A DNA stretch of 64,000 bases from NCBI RefSeq assembly GCF_000973625.1, contig NZ_CP007501.1, positions 558,001 to 622,000 on the forward strand, in the 5' to 3' direction. Made by a program: the position numbers and the translations under genes. Position 1 is the first letter of the stretch. Each line of letters begins with the position of its first letter. The DNA is from Polynucleobacter duraquae. GTDB lineage: Bacteria > Pseudomonadota > Gammaproteobacteria > Burkholderiales > Burkholderiaceae. The notes beneath the pieces are model-generated. The model searched no databases. It was not told where the DNA came from and saw only the letters and a list, made by a program, of their open reading frames with translations. Positions 9,065 through 18,278 of the stretch are shown one piece after another.

Positions 9065-10564
9065 TTGGAAGAAATTAACGCTCTATTCAGCGGCTTTGCC
9101 GTTGCAATGACACCCTTTAACTTACTGTTAATGATCGTTGGTGTGACACTCGGCGTGATTATTGGCGTATTGCCAGGTTTAGGTGGCGCTAACGGAATTG
9201 CGATTCTGTTGCCATTGACCTTCACAATGCCGCCAACTTCAGCAATCATCATGCTCTCCTGCATTTACTGGGGCGCGTTATTTGGCGGTGCGATTACATC
9301 TATTCTGTTTAACATTCCTGGTGAGCCTTGGTCTGTTGCGACTACCTTTGATGGTTATCCAATGGCCCGTGAAGGTAAAGCTGGCGAAGCCTTAACAGCA
9401 GCGTTCACATCTTCATTTGTTGGTGCGTTCTTTGCGATTGTGATGATCACCTTCTTGGCGCCTTTGGTCGCAAAGTTTGCCCTGCAATTTGGTCCGCCAG
9501 AATTCTTCTCGGTGTACTTGCTTACCTTCTGTAGTTTCGTGGGTATGAATAAGGGATCACCATTTAAGACGATCTCCGCCATGATGTTGGGCTTTGCTCT
9601 AGCCTCAGTTGGTATGGATACAGTGACAGGTCAATTGCGTTTGACATTCGGTAGTCACGAGTTGATGCGTGGTTTTGACTTCTTAATTGCTGTTATTGGT
9701 TTGTTTGGTATCGGCGAGATTCTGTTGTCGATGGAAGAAGGCCTCGAGTTTAAGGGTGCTGCTGCAAAGATTCGTCGTCAAGTGGTTCTTGAGACTTGGG
9801 CGAAGTTGCCAAAGTATTGGGCTACAACACTGCGCAGCTGCTTGATTGGTTGCTGGATGGGTATCACCCCAGGTGGTGCAACTCCAGCTTCTTTCATGGC
9901 CTACGGCGTTGCTAAGCGCGTGTCCAAGAAGGGCGAGAACTTTGGTAAGGGCGAGATGGAAGGTATTGTTGCTCCAGAAACAGCAGCCCATGCTGCTGGT
10001 ACTGCTGCTTTACTACCAATGCTCTCACTAGGTATCCCAGGCTCACCAACAGCGGCTGTATTGCTCGGTGGCTTGTTGATCTGGGGCTTACAACCAGGAC
10101 CATTGCTCTTCGTTGAGAAGCCAGATTTCGTTTGGGGCTTAATTGCTAGTATGTATTTGGGTAACTTGGCAGGCTTGTTTGTTGTATTAACTTGCGTTCC
10201 ATTGTTTGCCTCGATCTTGAGAATTCCATTCTCAATCATTGCTCCAGTCATTATTGTGATTTGTGCGGTTGGTGCTTACACCGTTCACAATGCAACTTTC
10301 GACGTTTGGTTGATGATGGGCTTTGGCTTGCTCGGCTACATCTTTAAGAAACTCGACTACCCAATGGCGCCAATGGTCTTAGCCTTGGTATTGGGCGACC
10401 GTGCGGAAGATTCATTCCGTCAGTCCATGTTGATTTCTCAAGGTAGTGTTGACGTGTTCTTCTCAAACTACTTGGTAGCTGGTATTACAACTCTAGCCTT
10501 GGTATTGTTGTTCTGGCCATTAATTGGCAAGCTCACAGGCAAGAAAAAAGCAGCTGCAGCGTAA
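9065..10564 (+). CDS. tctA: Tripartite tricarboxylate transporter large permease TctA
   Basis: 499-residue inner-membrane permease with about 11-12 hydrophobic segments. It carries the glycine-rich TctA motifs GVLPGLGGANGIAILLP near residue 40 and the repeated motif GITPGGATPASFMAYG near residue 270, plus ALVLGDRAEDSFRQSM near the C-terminus. The start is a TTG at 9065 with an excellent Shine-Dalgarno AAGGAG at 9053-9058; the next in-frame ATG would remove the first helix. It is the last gene of the operon and is followed by a strong terminator. Confidence 0.93.
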   Translation: MEEINALFSGFAVAMTPFNLLLMIVGVTLGVIIGVLPGLGGANGIAILLPLTFTMPPTSAIIMLSCIYWGALFGGAITSILFNIPGEPWSVATTFDGYPMAREGKAGEALTAAFTSSFVGAFFAIVMITFLAPLVAKFALQFGPPEFFSVYLLTFCSFVGMNKGSPFKTISAMMLGFALASVGMDTVTGQLRLTFGSHELMRGFDFLIAVIGLFGIGEILLSMEEGLEFKGAAAKIRRQVVLETWAKLPKYWATTLRSCLIGCWMGITPGGATPASFMAYGVAKRVSKKGENFGKGEMEGIVAPETAAHAAGTAALLPMLSLGIPGSPTAAVLLGGLLIWGLQPGPLLFVEKPDFVWGLIASMYLGNLAGLFVVLTCVPLFASILRIPFSIIAPVIIVICAVGAYTVHNATFDVWLMMGFGLLGYIFKKLDYPMAPMVLALVLGDRAEDSFRQSMLISQGSVDVFFSNYLVAGITTLALVLLFWPLIGKLTGKKKAAAA

Positions 10565-10620
10565 GCTGTAGAAGTAAAAATACAGCTCAATCTAGTCAAA
10601 AGCAAAAATTGAGCAAAGAG

Positions 10621-10645
10621 AAGGGGGCATAAGCCCCCTTTTTCT
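10621..10645 (+). terminator. Intrinsic terminator after tctA
   Basis: AAGGGGGC, four-base loop ATAA, GCCCCCTT, then a T tract. Strong GC stem closing the tricarboxylate transporter operon, 35 bases before the copper operon's first start codon. Confidence 0.92.
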
Positions 10646-10679
10646 ATGCCTACAAAAAATCCGATAAAATCGCCACATC

Positions 10680-11054
10680 ATGAATTTCCGTAAAAACCGC
10701 CTCATTCACTGGATTGCCGCTTTAGCAATCGCAATGAGTTCGCTTGCGCCAGCAGTTTCTCAAGCGGTATCGCTAGCGAAGCATGGCCAAGGTTTTGCAA
10801 TGGAGATTTGTGCGGCAGATGGCACAAAGTCACAAATTAGCGTTCAAAGCTCTGAGCAAACAGAGTTGGCTGAGTCAGTTCAGCCATGTCCGTATTGCAT
10901 TACTCACACAGCCATCACACCAGCCTTCAATACCAATCTCACTTTCCAAGCTCCGCAAACACTTGCTTTGCTGCCACAGCTTTTCTATCAATCACCTAAG
11001 CCACTCGCAGCTTGGGTAAGACCTCCTTCAGCAGCGCCTCCCACACAAACCTAA
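10680..11054 (+). CDS. DUF2946 protein, CruR-like copper-responsive leader gene
   Basis: 124-residue protein with an N-terminal hydrophobic export-like segment (residues 10-30), a CPYC motif (C70, C73) followed by H76, and a proline-rich C-terminus with RPPS at 114-117 and APP at 119-121. It heads a copper-related operon. In Bordetella pertussis a DUF2946 protein (CruR) in the same position senses copper on the nascent chain through CXXC; copper relieves a C-terminal RAPP translation arrest and triggers Rho-dependent termination before the downstream receptor gene. The RPP here resembles that arrest motif but is not identical. No clear Shine-Dalgarno is visible. Family and position are seen; the regulatory mechanism is inferred. 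Confidence 0.85.
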   Translation: MNFRKNRLIHWIAALAIAMSSLAPAVSQAVSLAKHGQGFAMEICAADGTKSQISVQSSEQTELAESVQPCPYCITHTAITPAFNTNLTFQAPQTLALLPQLFYQSPKPLAAWVRPPSAAPPTQT

Positions 11055-11065
11055 ATCTTTTAGGG

Positions 11066-11080
11066 CATAGCAAAGCTATG
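11066..11080 (+). promoter_or_regulatory. Small hairpin between DUF2946 and TonB-receptor genes
   Basis: CATAGC and GCTATG form a six-base stem with a three-base loop, 12 bases after the DUF2946 stop codon. No T tract follows, so it is not an intrinsic terminator. It lies where Rho-dependent termination would be expected under the CruR model. Its role is unproven. Confidence 0.35.
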
Positions 11081-11132
11081 TAATTAGCAACAAGCCCCAG
11101 GCAAGTTGCATAAATATTGTGTGGAGAAGAAG

Positions 11133-13295
11133 ATGTTGTTCAAGCAAAAGAAAATTAGTGCATGTATTGGCATGCTATCTATTTCAATACTATTGTCTAC
11201 GGGTGCCAAGGCTCAAATTGCACCACCTCCTGATTATGATCAGAAGTTGGGGGATGTTGTGGTGAGTGCAACTATATCCGGTACGCAACTAAAAAATATG
11301 ACTCAAAACACTACGGTTTTGACGAAGGAAGAGCTGGAGATATCACCAGATCAAACCATTGATCAAGTGCTCAAAAATACGCCCAGCGTTTTTCTAAATG
11401 ATCAGCCATATTATGAGAAGGACCCTACTGGACAGGGTATCAATGTCCGCGGATTGGGAACTGCGAGAACCCTAGTATTGATTGATGGCGTGCCGGCTAA
11501 CGATGCGATGTACGGAACTGTGCAGTGGAATTTAGTACCCATGTCATCTATTCAAGATGTGGAGTTCATCCGTGGCGGTGTTTCTAATTTATATGGAAAC
11601 TATGGAATGGGTGGCGTGATTAATATTACAACTAAGCCGATGAAGGACAATGGCAACGAAGTATCAGCGAGCTATGGAAGTTATGGCACGCAAAATGTGG
11701 CAGCCTCAAAAGATATTGCCATCAATGATGTTTTGAAGCTTAGAGTTTCTACAGATTATTTTCACACTGCGGGCTATGTGCAGGCAGCTACGATTTACCC
11801 AGCCAGAAATATTGGTGGCATTGCATCATCTTCCGTTAGCTCTACATCGACAGGCTCTACTGGCGTTGCTAAGGGAATGGGCCCGGAGTTTGCCAATGGA
11901 TCGAACTATCGCCTACAGGGATCCCTTAAATTCAGTCCCGATACAGATGGCTTCTTCAAAATGGGTTATCACGAAATGCAAAACCTCCCAACTGGAGGCT
12001 ATGTTCAGGGGGTAAAAGCTACTCAGGAATCAACGTTTTCAGGTGGCACGAATACTCGGTTTGGGGATGGTAAAAAATTAGCCACTAATCTATTTTATGA
12101 AAACACTACCCTCATACAGCAAAATATAACTGCAGCAACTGCTTCAGCCAATCCCTATGTGAGTCGCATTGATAAAAATCCTTACAACACACTTGGTGGA
12201 TCAATTCAATATGTGCAAGATTTAAAAGAGCAAATGATTGATCAATTTACAGTGGGGGCAGATGTTAGAACTGTTGAGGCGATTAATAATGGAGCAGTTA
12301 TTAACTCTAGTGGAGTGGCAACTGGGGCGGGGTTTTATGCGCAGGGTAAGCAGCAGTTTTATGGCGCCTCCGGACAAGTCAAATCTAAACTTCAGTCTAT
12401 TCCGTTGCAAATGACGCTGTCTGCGCGTGTTGATCAATGGATGAGCCAAGTGCCAACGTATTACGTACAGTCGACGACAGGTACTCAAACCCCCACCAAT
12501 TCACCAAATCAAAGCAAGACCGAATTTAGTCCTAACTTAGGTTTGCTATATGAATTGACTAAAAATATTAATTTAAGATCTGCCGCGTATCAAGGCTTTC
12601 ATGCACCGGGTTTAAATAACATGATTCGTAGCTACGGTACTTCAAGGTATACATTGGCAAATCCCAATCTTTCTCCAGAAACAATGAAGGGCTATGAGGC
12701 AGGGTTTGATTACCGTTGGAATGAAGGTATTTTTCAGCTTACTGGTTATAAAGCAAATGTCTATAACGCTATCAATCCTGTTACCGTTGATTGCCCAAGC
12801 GGGTACTCGGGATGTACCAGTGCAACTCAACAATCCAATAGTCAAACACTTCATGCACAAGGTGTGGAAGTTCAAGGGCGCTATGACTTTCATAGACAAT
12901 GGTCAGCGGAAGCCGGCTATACCTTAACTCAGTCAATTCTGACATCCCAAGCAGCGGCAAACTTGAGTACTGAGCCAATTAATTCTCAGTTACCTGGTAC
13001 GCCAGGCAAAATGGGTAATCTGGGTTTGACCTACTACCCAACAGTCAAGTCAAGCCTAACAACTACCCTCCGCTATATTGGCCCTTCATGGTGGGATTCC
13101 CTGCATACAGTAGAGGTCCCAACGTATTTTGTCGTAGGCTTGAGAGCTAACTATGAAATCTCACCTAATGTGACCATGTTTGCTAGTGCGGTGAACTTAC
13201 TCAATCGAAATTATGTAACTTTTGGTGGTACAGGCGGTCCAATTATTCGGGGACAGCCACAAACGGGTACTATCGGGGCTCGCATCACATTTTAA
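11133..13295 (+). CDS. TonB-dependent outer-membrane receptor, probable copper(-complex) importer
   Basis: 720-residue receptor with signal peptide (ends STGAKAQ), a TonB-box-like stretch (GDVVVSA), the plug domain (DQVLKNTPSVFLND, GINVRGLGTARTLVLIDGVP, VEFIRGGVSNLYGNYGMGGVINI) and a beta-barrel ending in aromatic/hydrophobic ITF. The ATG at 11133 is chosen because GGAG at 11123-11126 sits six bases ahead of it; a TTG at 11106 in the same frame is less likely. Substrate is inferred as copper from the flanking DUF2946, thioredoxin-like and PCu(A)C genes. The next gene starts four bases after its stop. Confidence 0.9.
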   Translation: MLFKQKKISACIGMLSISILLSTGAKAQIAPPPDYDQKLGDVVVSATISGTQLKNMTQNTTVLTKEELEISPDQTIDQVLKNTPSVFLNDQPYYEKDPTGQGINVRGLGTARTLVLIDGVPANDAMYGTVQWNLVPMSSIQDVEFIRGGVSNLYGNYGMGGVINITTKPMKDNGNEVSASYGSYGTQNVAASKDIAINDVLKLRVSTDYFHTAGYVQAATIYPARNIGGIASSSVSSTSTGSTGVAKGMGPEFANGSNYRLQGSLKFSPDTDGFFKMGYHEMQNLPTGGYVQGVKATQESTFSGGTNTRFGDGKKLATNLFYENTTLIQQNITAATASANPYVSRIDKNPYNTLGGSIQYVQDLKEQMIDQFTVGADVRTVEAINNGAVINSSGVATGAGFYAQGKQQFYGASGQVKSKLQSIPLQMTLSARVDQWMSQVPTYYVQSTTGTQTPTNSPNQSKTEFSPNLGLLYELTKNINLRSAAYQGFHAPGLNNMIRSYGTSRYTLANPNLSPETMKGYEAGFDYRWNEGIFQLTGYKANVYNAINPVTVDCPSGYSGCTSATQQSNSQTLHAQGVEVQGRYDFHRQWSAEAGYTLTQSILTSQAAANLSTEPINSQLPGTPGKMGNLGLTYYPTVKSSLTTTLRYIGPSWWDSLHTVEVPTYFVVGLRANYEISPNVTMFASAVNLLNRNYVTFGGTGGPIIRGQPQTGTIGARITF

Positions 13296-13299
13296 AATT

Positions 13300-14559
13300 A
13301 TGAAAATTAGCCATCCATCTCAGTGTGATTTTCTATGTAAGGTACTTCTGTTTGCTCTATTGAACATAGGGGCATCTGGTAACTTATGGGCTCAAATGGA
13401 TCACCTATCCCACTCAGGGCTGAGCGTATCTAAAAAGCCTAAAAATGTATGTATAGGCAACGGCTTAGATTGCGCAAACGCTGCGACTCCTTTTTTAGGC
13501 AATGATGGAAAATTATTTCTAACTTGGACTGCGGGTGGCGTAGTGTCATTTGCTCAATCCAATGATTTGGGTAAAACATTTAATTCAGCTGTAAAAATTG
13601 CTGAACATGGTAAATCCTTAGACGCAGGAAGTGATGCACGCCCTCAGATAGTCGCTGATTCAAGCGGAAATATATTTTTGGCCTACGCCTTTTTTAAGGA
13701 TTCCAATTGGAACGCTCAGATTAATACTTCGCGTTCTAATGATGGTGGCAACACCTTCTCTGTTCCAGTCTCATTGATTGAGGATGGATCTAGTCAGCGC
13801 TTTCCCTCTATATTAATTAGACCAGATGGATCCATCTTTGCAGCCTGGATTGATAAACGCTTAGTCGCGAGTGCTAAGCAGAGTGGTGCAAAAAAATTAG
13901 GAGCTTCGATTGCCTATTCCTTTTCTGGCGATCATGGTCGAACTTTTCAGATTGAACGTATTGCCAACGAGAATAGTTGTGAGTGCTGTCGCATAGGGAC
14001 TGCCCTCGACGTAACTTCTAACCCCATCATGATTTATAGAGCAATCTTCCCCGGAGGCATCAGGGATCATGCAACTCAGATTATTAGCTCTAAGGGTGCT
14101 GAACCAATAAGGCGGGTTTCAGATGATCAGTGGAAGACGGATGCATGCCCACATCATGGACCTGCAATTGCTGTTTCCCAGTCCGGAAAAATACATGCTG
14201 CTTGGTTTACTCAGGGTGAAACTCGTTCAGGTGTTTTTTATGCAAACTCAAGCAATCAGGGGCGTAGTTATGGGAAGCCTACTAGGATTGGTGCTGATGG
14301 TGCCAATATATCTAGACCATATATTTTGGCTTTAGAGAATACGGTCTATTTAGTATGGAAAGAATTTAATGGCAAGTCTTCCACTGTGCACTTAAAAAAA
14401 TCTATGGATGATGGCGGCACTTGGTCACCACCTCAGGCTGTATTTGAAACATCAGGCTACTCTGATCACCCTCTATTAATTAGCCAGGGTAATGTTGTTT
14501 ATCTGTCTTGGCTAACACGTGATGATGGTTATCAATTCATCAAAATAGGCTCACCGTAA
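13300..14559 (+). CDS. Exported BNR/Asp-box repeat (sialidase-like) protein of copper operon
   Basis: 419-residue protein with a signal peptide (ends NLWAQ) and at least five Asp-box motifs of the S-x-D-x-G-x-T-F/W type (SNDLGKTF, SNDGGNTF, SGDHGRTF, SSNQGRSY, SMDDGGTW), predicting a beta-propeller. It carries a CECCR cluster and a CPHHG motif, both plausible metal sites. Annotation as a sialidase would follow from the repeats alone; the setting between a TonB receptor and thioredoxin/PCu(A)C genes argues instead for periplasmic copper handling. The ATG at 13300 follows the receptor stop by four bases. The stop overlaps the next gene (TAATG). Confidence 0.82.
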   Translation: MKISHPSQCDFLCKVLLFALLNIGASGNLWAQMDHLSHSGLSVSKKPKNVCIGNGLDCANAATPFLGNDGKLFLTWTAGGVVSFAQSNDLGKTFNSAVKIAEHGKSLDAGSDARPQIVADSSGNIFLAYAFFKDSNWNAQINTSRSNDGGNTFSVPVSLIEDGSSQRFPSILIRPDGSIFAAWIDKRLVASAKQSGAKKLGASIAYSFSGDHGRTFQIERIANENSCECCRIGTALDVTSNPIMIYRAIFPGGIRDHATQIISSKGAEPIRRVSDDQWKTDACPHHGPAIAVSQSGKIHAAWFTQGETRSGVFYANSSNQGRSYGKPTRIGADGANISRPYILALENTVYLVWKEFNGKSSTVHLKKSMDDGGTWSPPQAVFETSGYSDHPLLISQGNVVYLSWLTRDDGYQFIKIGSP

Positions 14560-15035
14560 TGAAGAGAATCGTACTGGCAGTTTCCATTTTTCTGGCTATT
14601 TGTCATGCGGCATATGCTGATCCAATTAATTTAAAGCCATATCAACAGGGTGAGTGGCCCTCAATTCTCCAATCTGCGAATCATGACCCAATAGCCATTC
14701 ACTTCTGGGGGGTGACTTGCCCAGCCTGTGTAAAAGAAATGCCGCAGTGGGGAAGGTTTGTTGAGAAGAATAAAAACTTGAAGATTATTTTTATTCAGGT
14801 TGATGATGTTTCCCCGGAGATGATTAAGAAGATGCTATCCAAAGCAAAGCTTGATGATGCTACCCATTATTATGTGAGCAGCCCATTTGACGAGCGTTTA
14901 CGTTATGAGATTGATCCCAAATGGCGCGGAGAAACTCCCATTACTATTTTAGTGAATAGAAAAGGTCAGGCCAATAGAAAAACGGGGCCTATGGATTTTT
15001 CTCAGTTAAGTAGCTGGTTCAATAAGAATAATTAA
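14559..15035 (+). CDS. Periplasmic thioredoxin-like (TlpA/ScoI-like) protein
   Basis: 158 residues with a signal peptide (ends HAAYA) and a thioredoxin fold with active site FWGVTCPACVKEMP (C54, C57), and a cis-proline region (GETPITILVN). It probably keeps periplasmic copper-binding cysteines reduced, for instance in copper-site assembly of cytochrome oxidase, together with the PCu(A)C protein downstream. The start overlaps the BNR gene stop by one base, so it is in the same operon. Confidence 0.87.
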   Translation: MKRIVLAVSIFLAICHAAYADPINLKPYQQGEWPSILQSANHDPIAIHFWGVTCPACVKEMPQWGRFVEKNKNLKIIFIQVDDVSPEMIKKMLSKAKLDDATHYYVSSPFDERLRYEIDPKWRGETPITILVNRKGQANRKTGPMDFSQLSSWFNKNN

Positions 15036-15091
15036 TGAAATTAATCTGAGATATAGATCGGAATTTGAAAATTAACTAGGAGGATGTATCA

Positions 15092-15577
15092 ATGAAAAGT
15101 AATACATTATTAAATGCATTATCTGTCGCTGTATTAAGTTTTGGTGTGGTTGGCCTAACTCATGCACAAAATGCCAAGGTGGGAAGCGTGCAAATTGAAA
15201 ATGCTTACACTCGTTCTACTGTTCCAGGTCAAATGGCTGCAGGTGGCTTTATGAAAATCGAAAACAAGGGGCCTGTGGATCAATTGATTTCTGCAAGCTC
15301 ACCAGTAGCTGGTGAAGTTCAGTTACACGAAATGGCAATGGAAGGTAACGTCATGAGAATGCGCCAAGTTAAAGAGGTAGTAGTGCCTGCAGGTGGAGCT
15401 GTTGAGCTCAAGCCAGGCGGCTTACATTTAATGTTCATGAACATTAAGGCTCCATTGGCTGCAGGCGAGACCGTTCCAGTCAAACTCAAGTTTGCTAAAG
15501 CGGGTGAGGTAGAAGTGAAGATGCCTGTGAATGCTATGGGTGCTGGAGCAGGTCATGGCGGAGCAAGCAAGCACTAA
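15092..15577 (+). CDS. PCu(A)C family periplasmic copper chaperone
   Basis: 161-residue periplasmic protein with a signal peptide (ends LTHAQ). The copper-site signature H-x10-M-x21-H-x-M is exactly matched: H79, M90, H112, M114. This family delivers Cu(I) to the CuA site of cytochrome c oxidase or to Sco proteins. The C-terminal tail is short, with a histidine-bearing GAGHGGASKH end. AGGAGG lies just ahead of the ATG. It is the last gene of the copper operon and is followed by a bidirectional terminator. Confidence 0.93.
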   Translation: MKSNTLLNALSVAVLSFGVVGLTHAQNAKVGSVQIENAYTRSTVPGQMAAGGFMKIENKGPVDQLISASSPVAGEVQLHEMAMEGNVMRMRQVKEVVVPAGGAVELKPGGLHLMFMNIKAPLAAGETVPVKLKFAKAGEVEVKMPVNAMGAGAGHGGASKH

Positions 15578-15603
15578 GCTAAATCTCAAGTGGTAAGAGT
15601 AAT

Positions 15604-15636
15604 AAAAAAGCCCCTAGTTTGACTTAGGGGCTTTTT
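15604..15636. terminator. Bidirectional terminator between PCu(A)C gene and ilvD
   Basis: AAAAAGCCCCTA and TAGGGGCTTTTT form a stem with A and T runs on both flanks, so it can end the plus-strand copper operon and minus-strand ilvD. Confidence 0.9.
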
Positions 15637-15652
15637 AGTTGCGTGAATCAAT

Positions 15653-17344
15653 TTAGATCTTTAAATCCAAATCAGTCACTGCGCCTTTGCTAGCACTACT
15701 TGCCAAGCTTGCGTATTTCGCAAGCAAGCCGCGGGTGTAGCGTGGCTTTGGTTGAACCCAAGCTGCACGGCGCTTAGCAATTTCTGCCTCGTCAACGTTT
15801 AACTGAATAAGTAACTTATGAGCATCGATCGTGACAGAGTCACCTTCATGAATGAGGGCAATCACGCCGCCTACAAAAGCCTCAGGGGCAACGTGACCTA
15901 CAACCATGCCCCAAGTACCGCCAGAGAAGCGGCCATCGGTTATGAGGCCTACTGTCTCGCCTAAGCCCTGACCAACCAGGGCGGAGGTAGGAGCTAGCAT
16001 CTCACGCATGCCAGGACCGCCTTTGGGGCCTTCGTAACGAATGACCACAATGTCACCATCTTTAATCTTTTGCGCCATGATGGCAGCCATTGCGTCATCT
16101 TCAGAATCAAATACGCGAGCAGGACCAGTAATGGATGGATTCTTGAGGCCGGTAATTTTTGCAACACAGCCTTCAGGAGAAATATTACCCTTAAGAATTG
16201 CTAAGTGACCTTGTTTGTACAGTGGGGTATCTAAAGTACGAATCACTTTTTGATCAGCACGCGGTACGGATGGAACATCTTTTAATGTTTCAGCAATCGT
16301 TTTACCAGTGATGGTCATGCAGTCACCATGCAAGAGTCCGCCATCCAATAAGATCTTCATCACTTGCGGAATGCCGCCAGCCTGGTGAAGGTCAGTTGCT
16401 AAATACTGACCAGATGGTTTCATATCCACAATCACGGGAACGCGCTTACGAATACGCTCGAAGTCATCAATCGTCCAATCGATTTCAGCAGCGCTGGTAA
16501 TCGCCAGAAAATGTAGAACTGCATTGGTAGAGCCACCCACTGCCATGATGATGCTCACTGCGTTCTCAATAGATTTCTTGGTAATAATGTCGCGTGGACG
16601 TAAATTATTTTTAATAGCTTCGACCAAGACAATGGCCGATTCATGGGCGCTTGTGACTTTCTCAGCATCTACGTTGGCCATCGTAGAAGAGTAAGGTAGG
16701 CTCATACCTAAAGCCTCGAATGAGGAGCTCATAGTGTTGGCGGTATACATACCTCCGCAGGAACCGCTTCCTGGACAAGCATTTTGCTCGACACCTTTGA
16801 GATCTTCTTCGCTGAGGCGACCAGAAGTAAATTCACCAACAGCTTCAAATGCAGAAACAATATTGAGTTCTTTGCCTTTGAAATGGCCAGGCTTAATGGT
16901 TCCGCCATAAACATAAATTGCCGGTACGTTAGTGCGCGCAATCGCCATCATTCCGCCTGGCATGTTTTTATCGCAGCCACCAATGACGAGAACGCCATCC
17001 TGCCATAAGCCATTTACACAAACTTCGATACTGTCGGCAATCACTTCACGCGAGACGAGAGAATATTTCATACCCTCAGTACCCATACCAATACCATCGG
17101 ATACAGTTGGGGTGCCAAACATTTGCGCTTTTGCACCAGCCTCTTCAAGGGCGCTTACTGCTGCATCAGCGAGTTTCTGTAAGCCACTATTACAAGGGGT
17201 AATGGTGGAATGGCCATTAGCCACACCAACCATCGGCTTAACAAAATCCTTCTCTTCGTAACCCATCGCGTAATACATTGAGCGATTAGGAGCGCGAGCA
17301 ACCCCTTCGGTGACATTGCGTGAGCGTTCATTGAGGCGTTTCAT
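15653..17344 (-). CDS. ilvD: Dihydroxy-acid dehydratase
   Basis: 563-residue iron-sulfur enzyme dehydrating 2,3-dihydroxy-acids to 2-keto-acids in isoleucine, valine and pantothenate synthesis. Cluster cysteines are in [10 protein letters not shown] and [16 protein letters not shown], and the C-terminal [15 protein letters not shown] motif is present. Length is normal for the family. A GGAG Shine-Dalgarno lies upstream of the ATG. Monocistronic; the 190-base region upstream is shared with the divergent response-regulator gene. Confidence 0.97.
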   Translation of the reverse strand: MKRLNERSRNVTEGVARAPNRSMYYAMGYEEKDFVKPMVGVANGHSTITPCNSGLQKLADAAVSALEEAGAKAQMFGTPTVSDGIGMGTEGMKYSLVSREVIADSIEVCVNGLWQDGVLVIGGCDKNMPGGMMAIARTNVPAIYVYGGTIKPGHFKGKELNIVSAFEAVGEFTSGRLSEEDLKGVEQNACPGSGSCGGMYTANTMSSSFEALGMSLPYSSTMANVDAEKVTSAHESAIVLVEAIKNNLRPRDIITKKSIENAVSIIMAVGGSTNAVLHFLAITSAAEIDWTIDDFERIRKRVPVIVDMKPSGQYLATDLHQAGGIPQVMKILLDGGLLHGDCMTITGKTIAETLKDVPSVPRADQKVIRTLDTPLYKQGHLAILKGNISPEGCVAKITGLKNPSITGPARVFDSEDDAMAAIMAQKIKDGDIVVIRYEGPKGGPGMREMLAPTSALVGQGLGETVGLITDGRFSGGTWGMVVGHVAPEAFVGGVIALIHEGDSVTIDAHKLLIQLNVDEAEIAKRRAAWVQPKPRYTRGLLAKYASLASSASKGAVTDLDLKI

Positions 17345-17493
17345 GCTGATATTGACTCCAGAAAAGAATTTGTCGAAAAGCTCTATTGTGCCGTGATAAA
17401 AGTGGTAATGCAGGGGTTTTATAGAGAGGGCATGCTTCTATCATGCATCGCAACAAGTAGATTTCTCTATTGTATTTGGTGATTCAGTCAATT

Positions 17494-17513
17494 TATTAGC
17501 TTAAGAGCTAATA
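17494..17513. repeat. Palindromic element upstream of orphan response regulator
   Basis: TATTAGCT and AGCTAATA are 8-bp arms around TAAG. The inner 16-mer TTAGCTTAAGAGCTAA occurs again in exact reverse complement at 18194-18209, on the other side of the response-regulator gene. It may be an operator for that regulator or a mobile palindrome. Confidence 0.55.
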
Positions 17514-17571
17514 CCCATCCTAAAAAACCTGCGGTAAATTGGACATTCTTCCATTTTTCCTTTTAAATTCA

Positions 17572-18204
17572 ATGACTAAAGTTGGTCACATCTATCTAAT
17601 CGACGACGACGAGTCGATACGCACTTCTTTAAGTCGAATGTTGAAAGATGTTGGCTATACGGTGGAGGATTATTCCTCTGCGTTGACATTTTTAGAGCAT
17701 TCTGTACCGGTAGCGCCCGCGGTCATATTGCTTGATATGCAAATGCCGGATATGACTGGCCTTGATTTACAGGAAAAATTGGTTCATCTAGGCCGTAAAA
17801 CCCCTATTGTGTTTGTCAGCGGGCAGAGCCACCCCCATCAAATCGTTAAAAGTCTAAAGCGTGGCGCTGTTGACTTCCTTTTCAAACCCTTTAATTTGGA
17901 AGATCTATTAAGTGCTGTGGCAGATGCGCTCGAGTTTGATAGGCGCCAGCTCAAGCGTATCTCTAAAGAGGTGGAGACTAAGAAAGACTATGCAACTCTG
18001 ACGCCTAGGGAAAGGGAGGTCTGTTTTTGGTTGGTAAAGGGATTGCTAAATAAAGATATTGCCGTCAAACTGGGGACAACTGATGCGACGATCAAGGTGC
18101 ATAAGGCCAGGGTGATGGATAAGATGAATGTGGAATCAGTCCAAACACTTGTCGCTAAGTACCTAGAATCTGATCTTGAGAATTTACAAAAAATTAGCTC
18201 TTAA
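17572..18204 (+). CDS. Orphan FixJ/NarL-type response regulator
   Basis: 210-residue two-component regulator. The receiver domain has the acidic pair near residues 11-13, phospho-acceptor D55 in VILLDMQMPD and the conserved lysine in FKPF. The C-terminal LuxR-type helix-turn-helix begins LTPREREVCFWLVKGLLNKDIA. No histidine kinase gene is adjacent, so its partner is elsewhere. ATG 17572 is preferred to a TTG 33 bases upstream because the receiver fold starts right after it. The gene is flanked by a 16-bp palindrome in opposite orientations, the second covering its stop codon. Confidence 0.9.
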   Translation: MTKVGHIYLIDDDESIRTSLSRMLKDVGYTVEDYSSALTFLEHSVPVAPAVILLDMQMPDMTGLDLQEKLVHLGRKTPIVFVSGQSHPHQIVKSLKRGAVDFLFKPFNLEDLLSAVADALEFDRRQLKRISKEVETKKDYATLTPREREVCFWLVKGLLNKDIAVKLGTTDATIKVHKARVMDKMNVESVQTLVAKYLESDLENLQKISS

Positions 18205-18212
18205 GCTAATTT
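18191..18212. repeat. Reverse-complement copy of the palindrome, over the response-regulator stop codon
   Basis: AAATTAGCT and AGCTAATTT are 9-bp arms around CTTA. It includes the stop codon of the regulator and is AT-rich, so at most a weak terminator. The inner 16 bp is the exact reverse complement of the element at 17496-17511. Confidence 0.5.
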
Positions 18213-18278
18213 CCCTAGTTATTTATAGGCACTATGATGGGGCATGTTTTTGATAGATAAAGCACTTACAACACTTTT

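Noticed and set aside
13222..13299. Longer N-terminus of the BNR protein starting inside the TonB receptor gene
   Set aside because: The extension is the receptor's barrel coding region in another frame; ATG 13300 is followed by a proper signal peptide.
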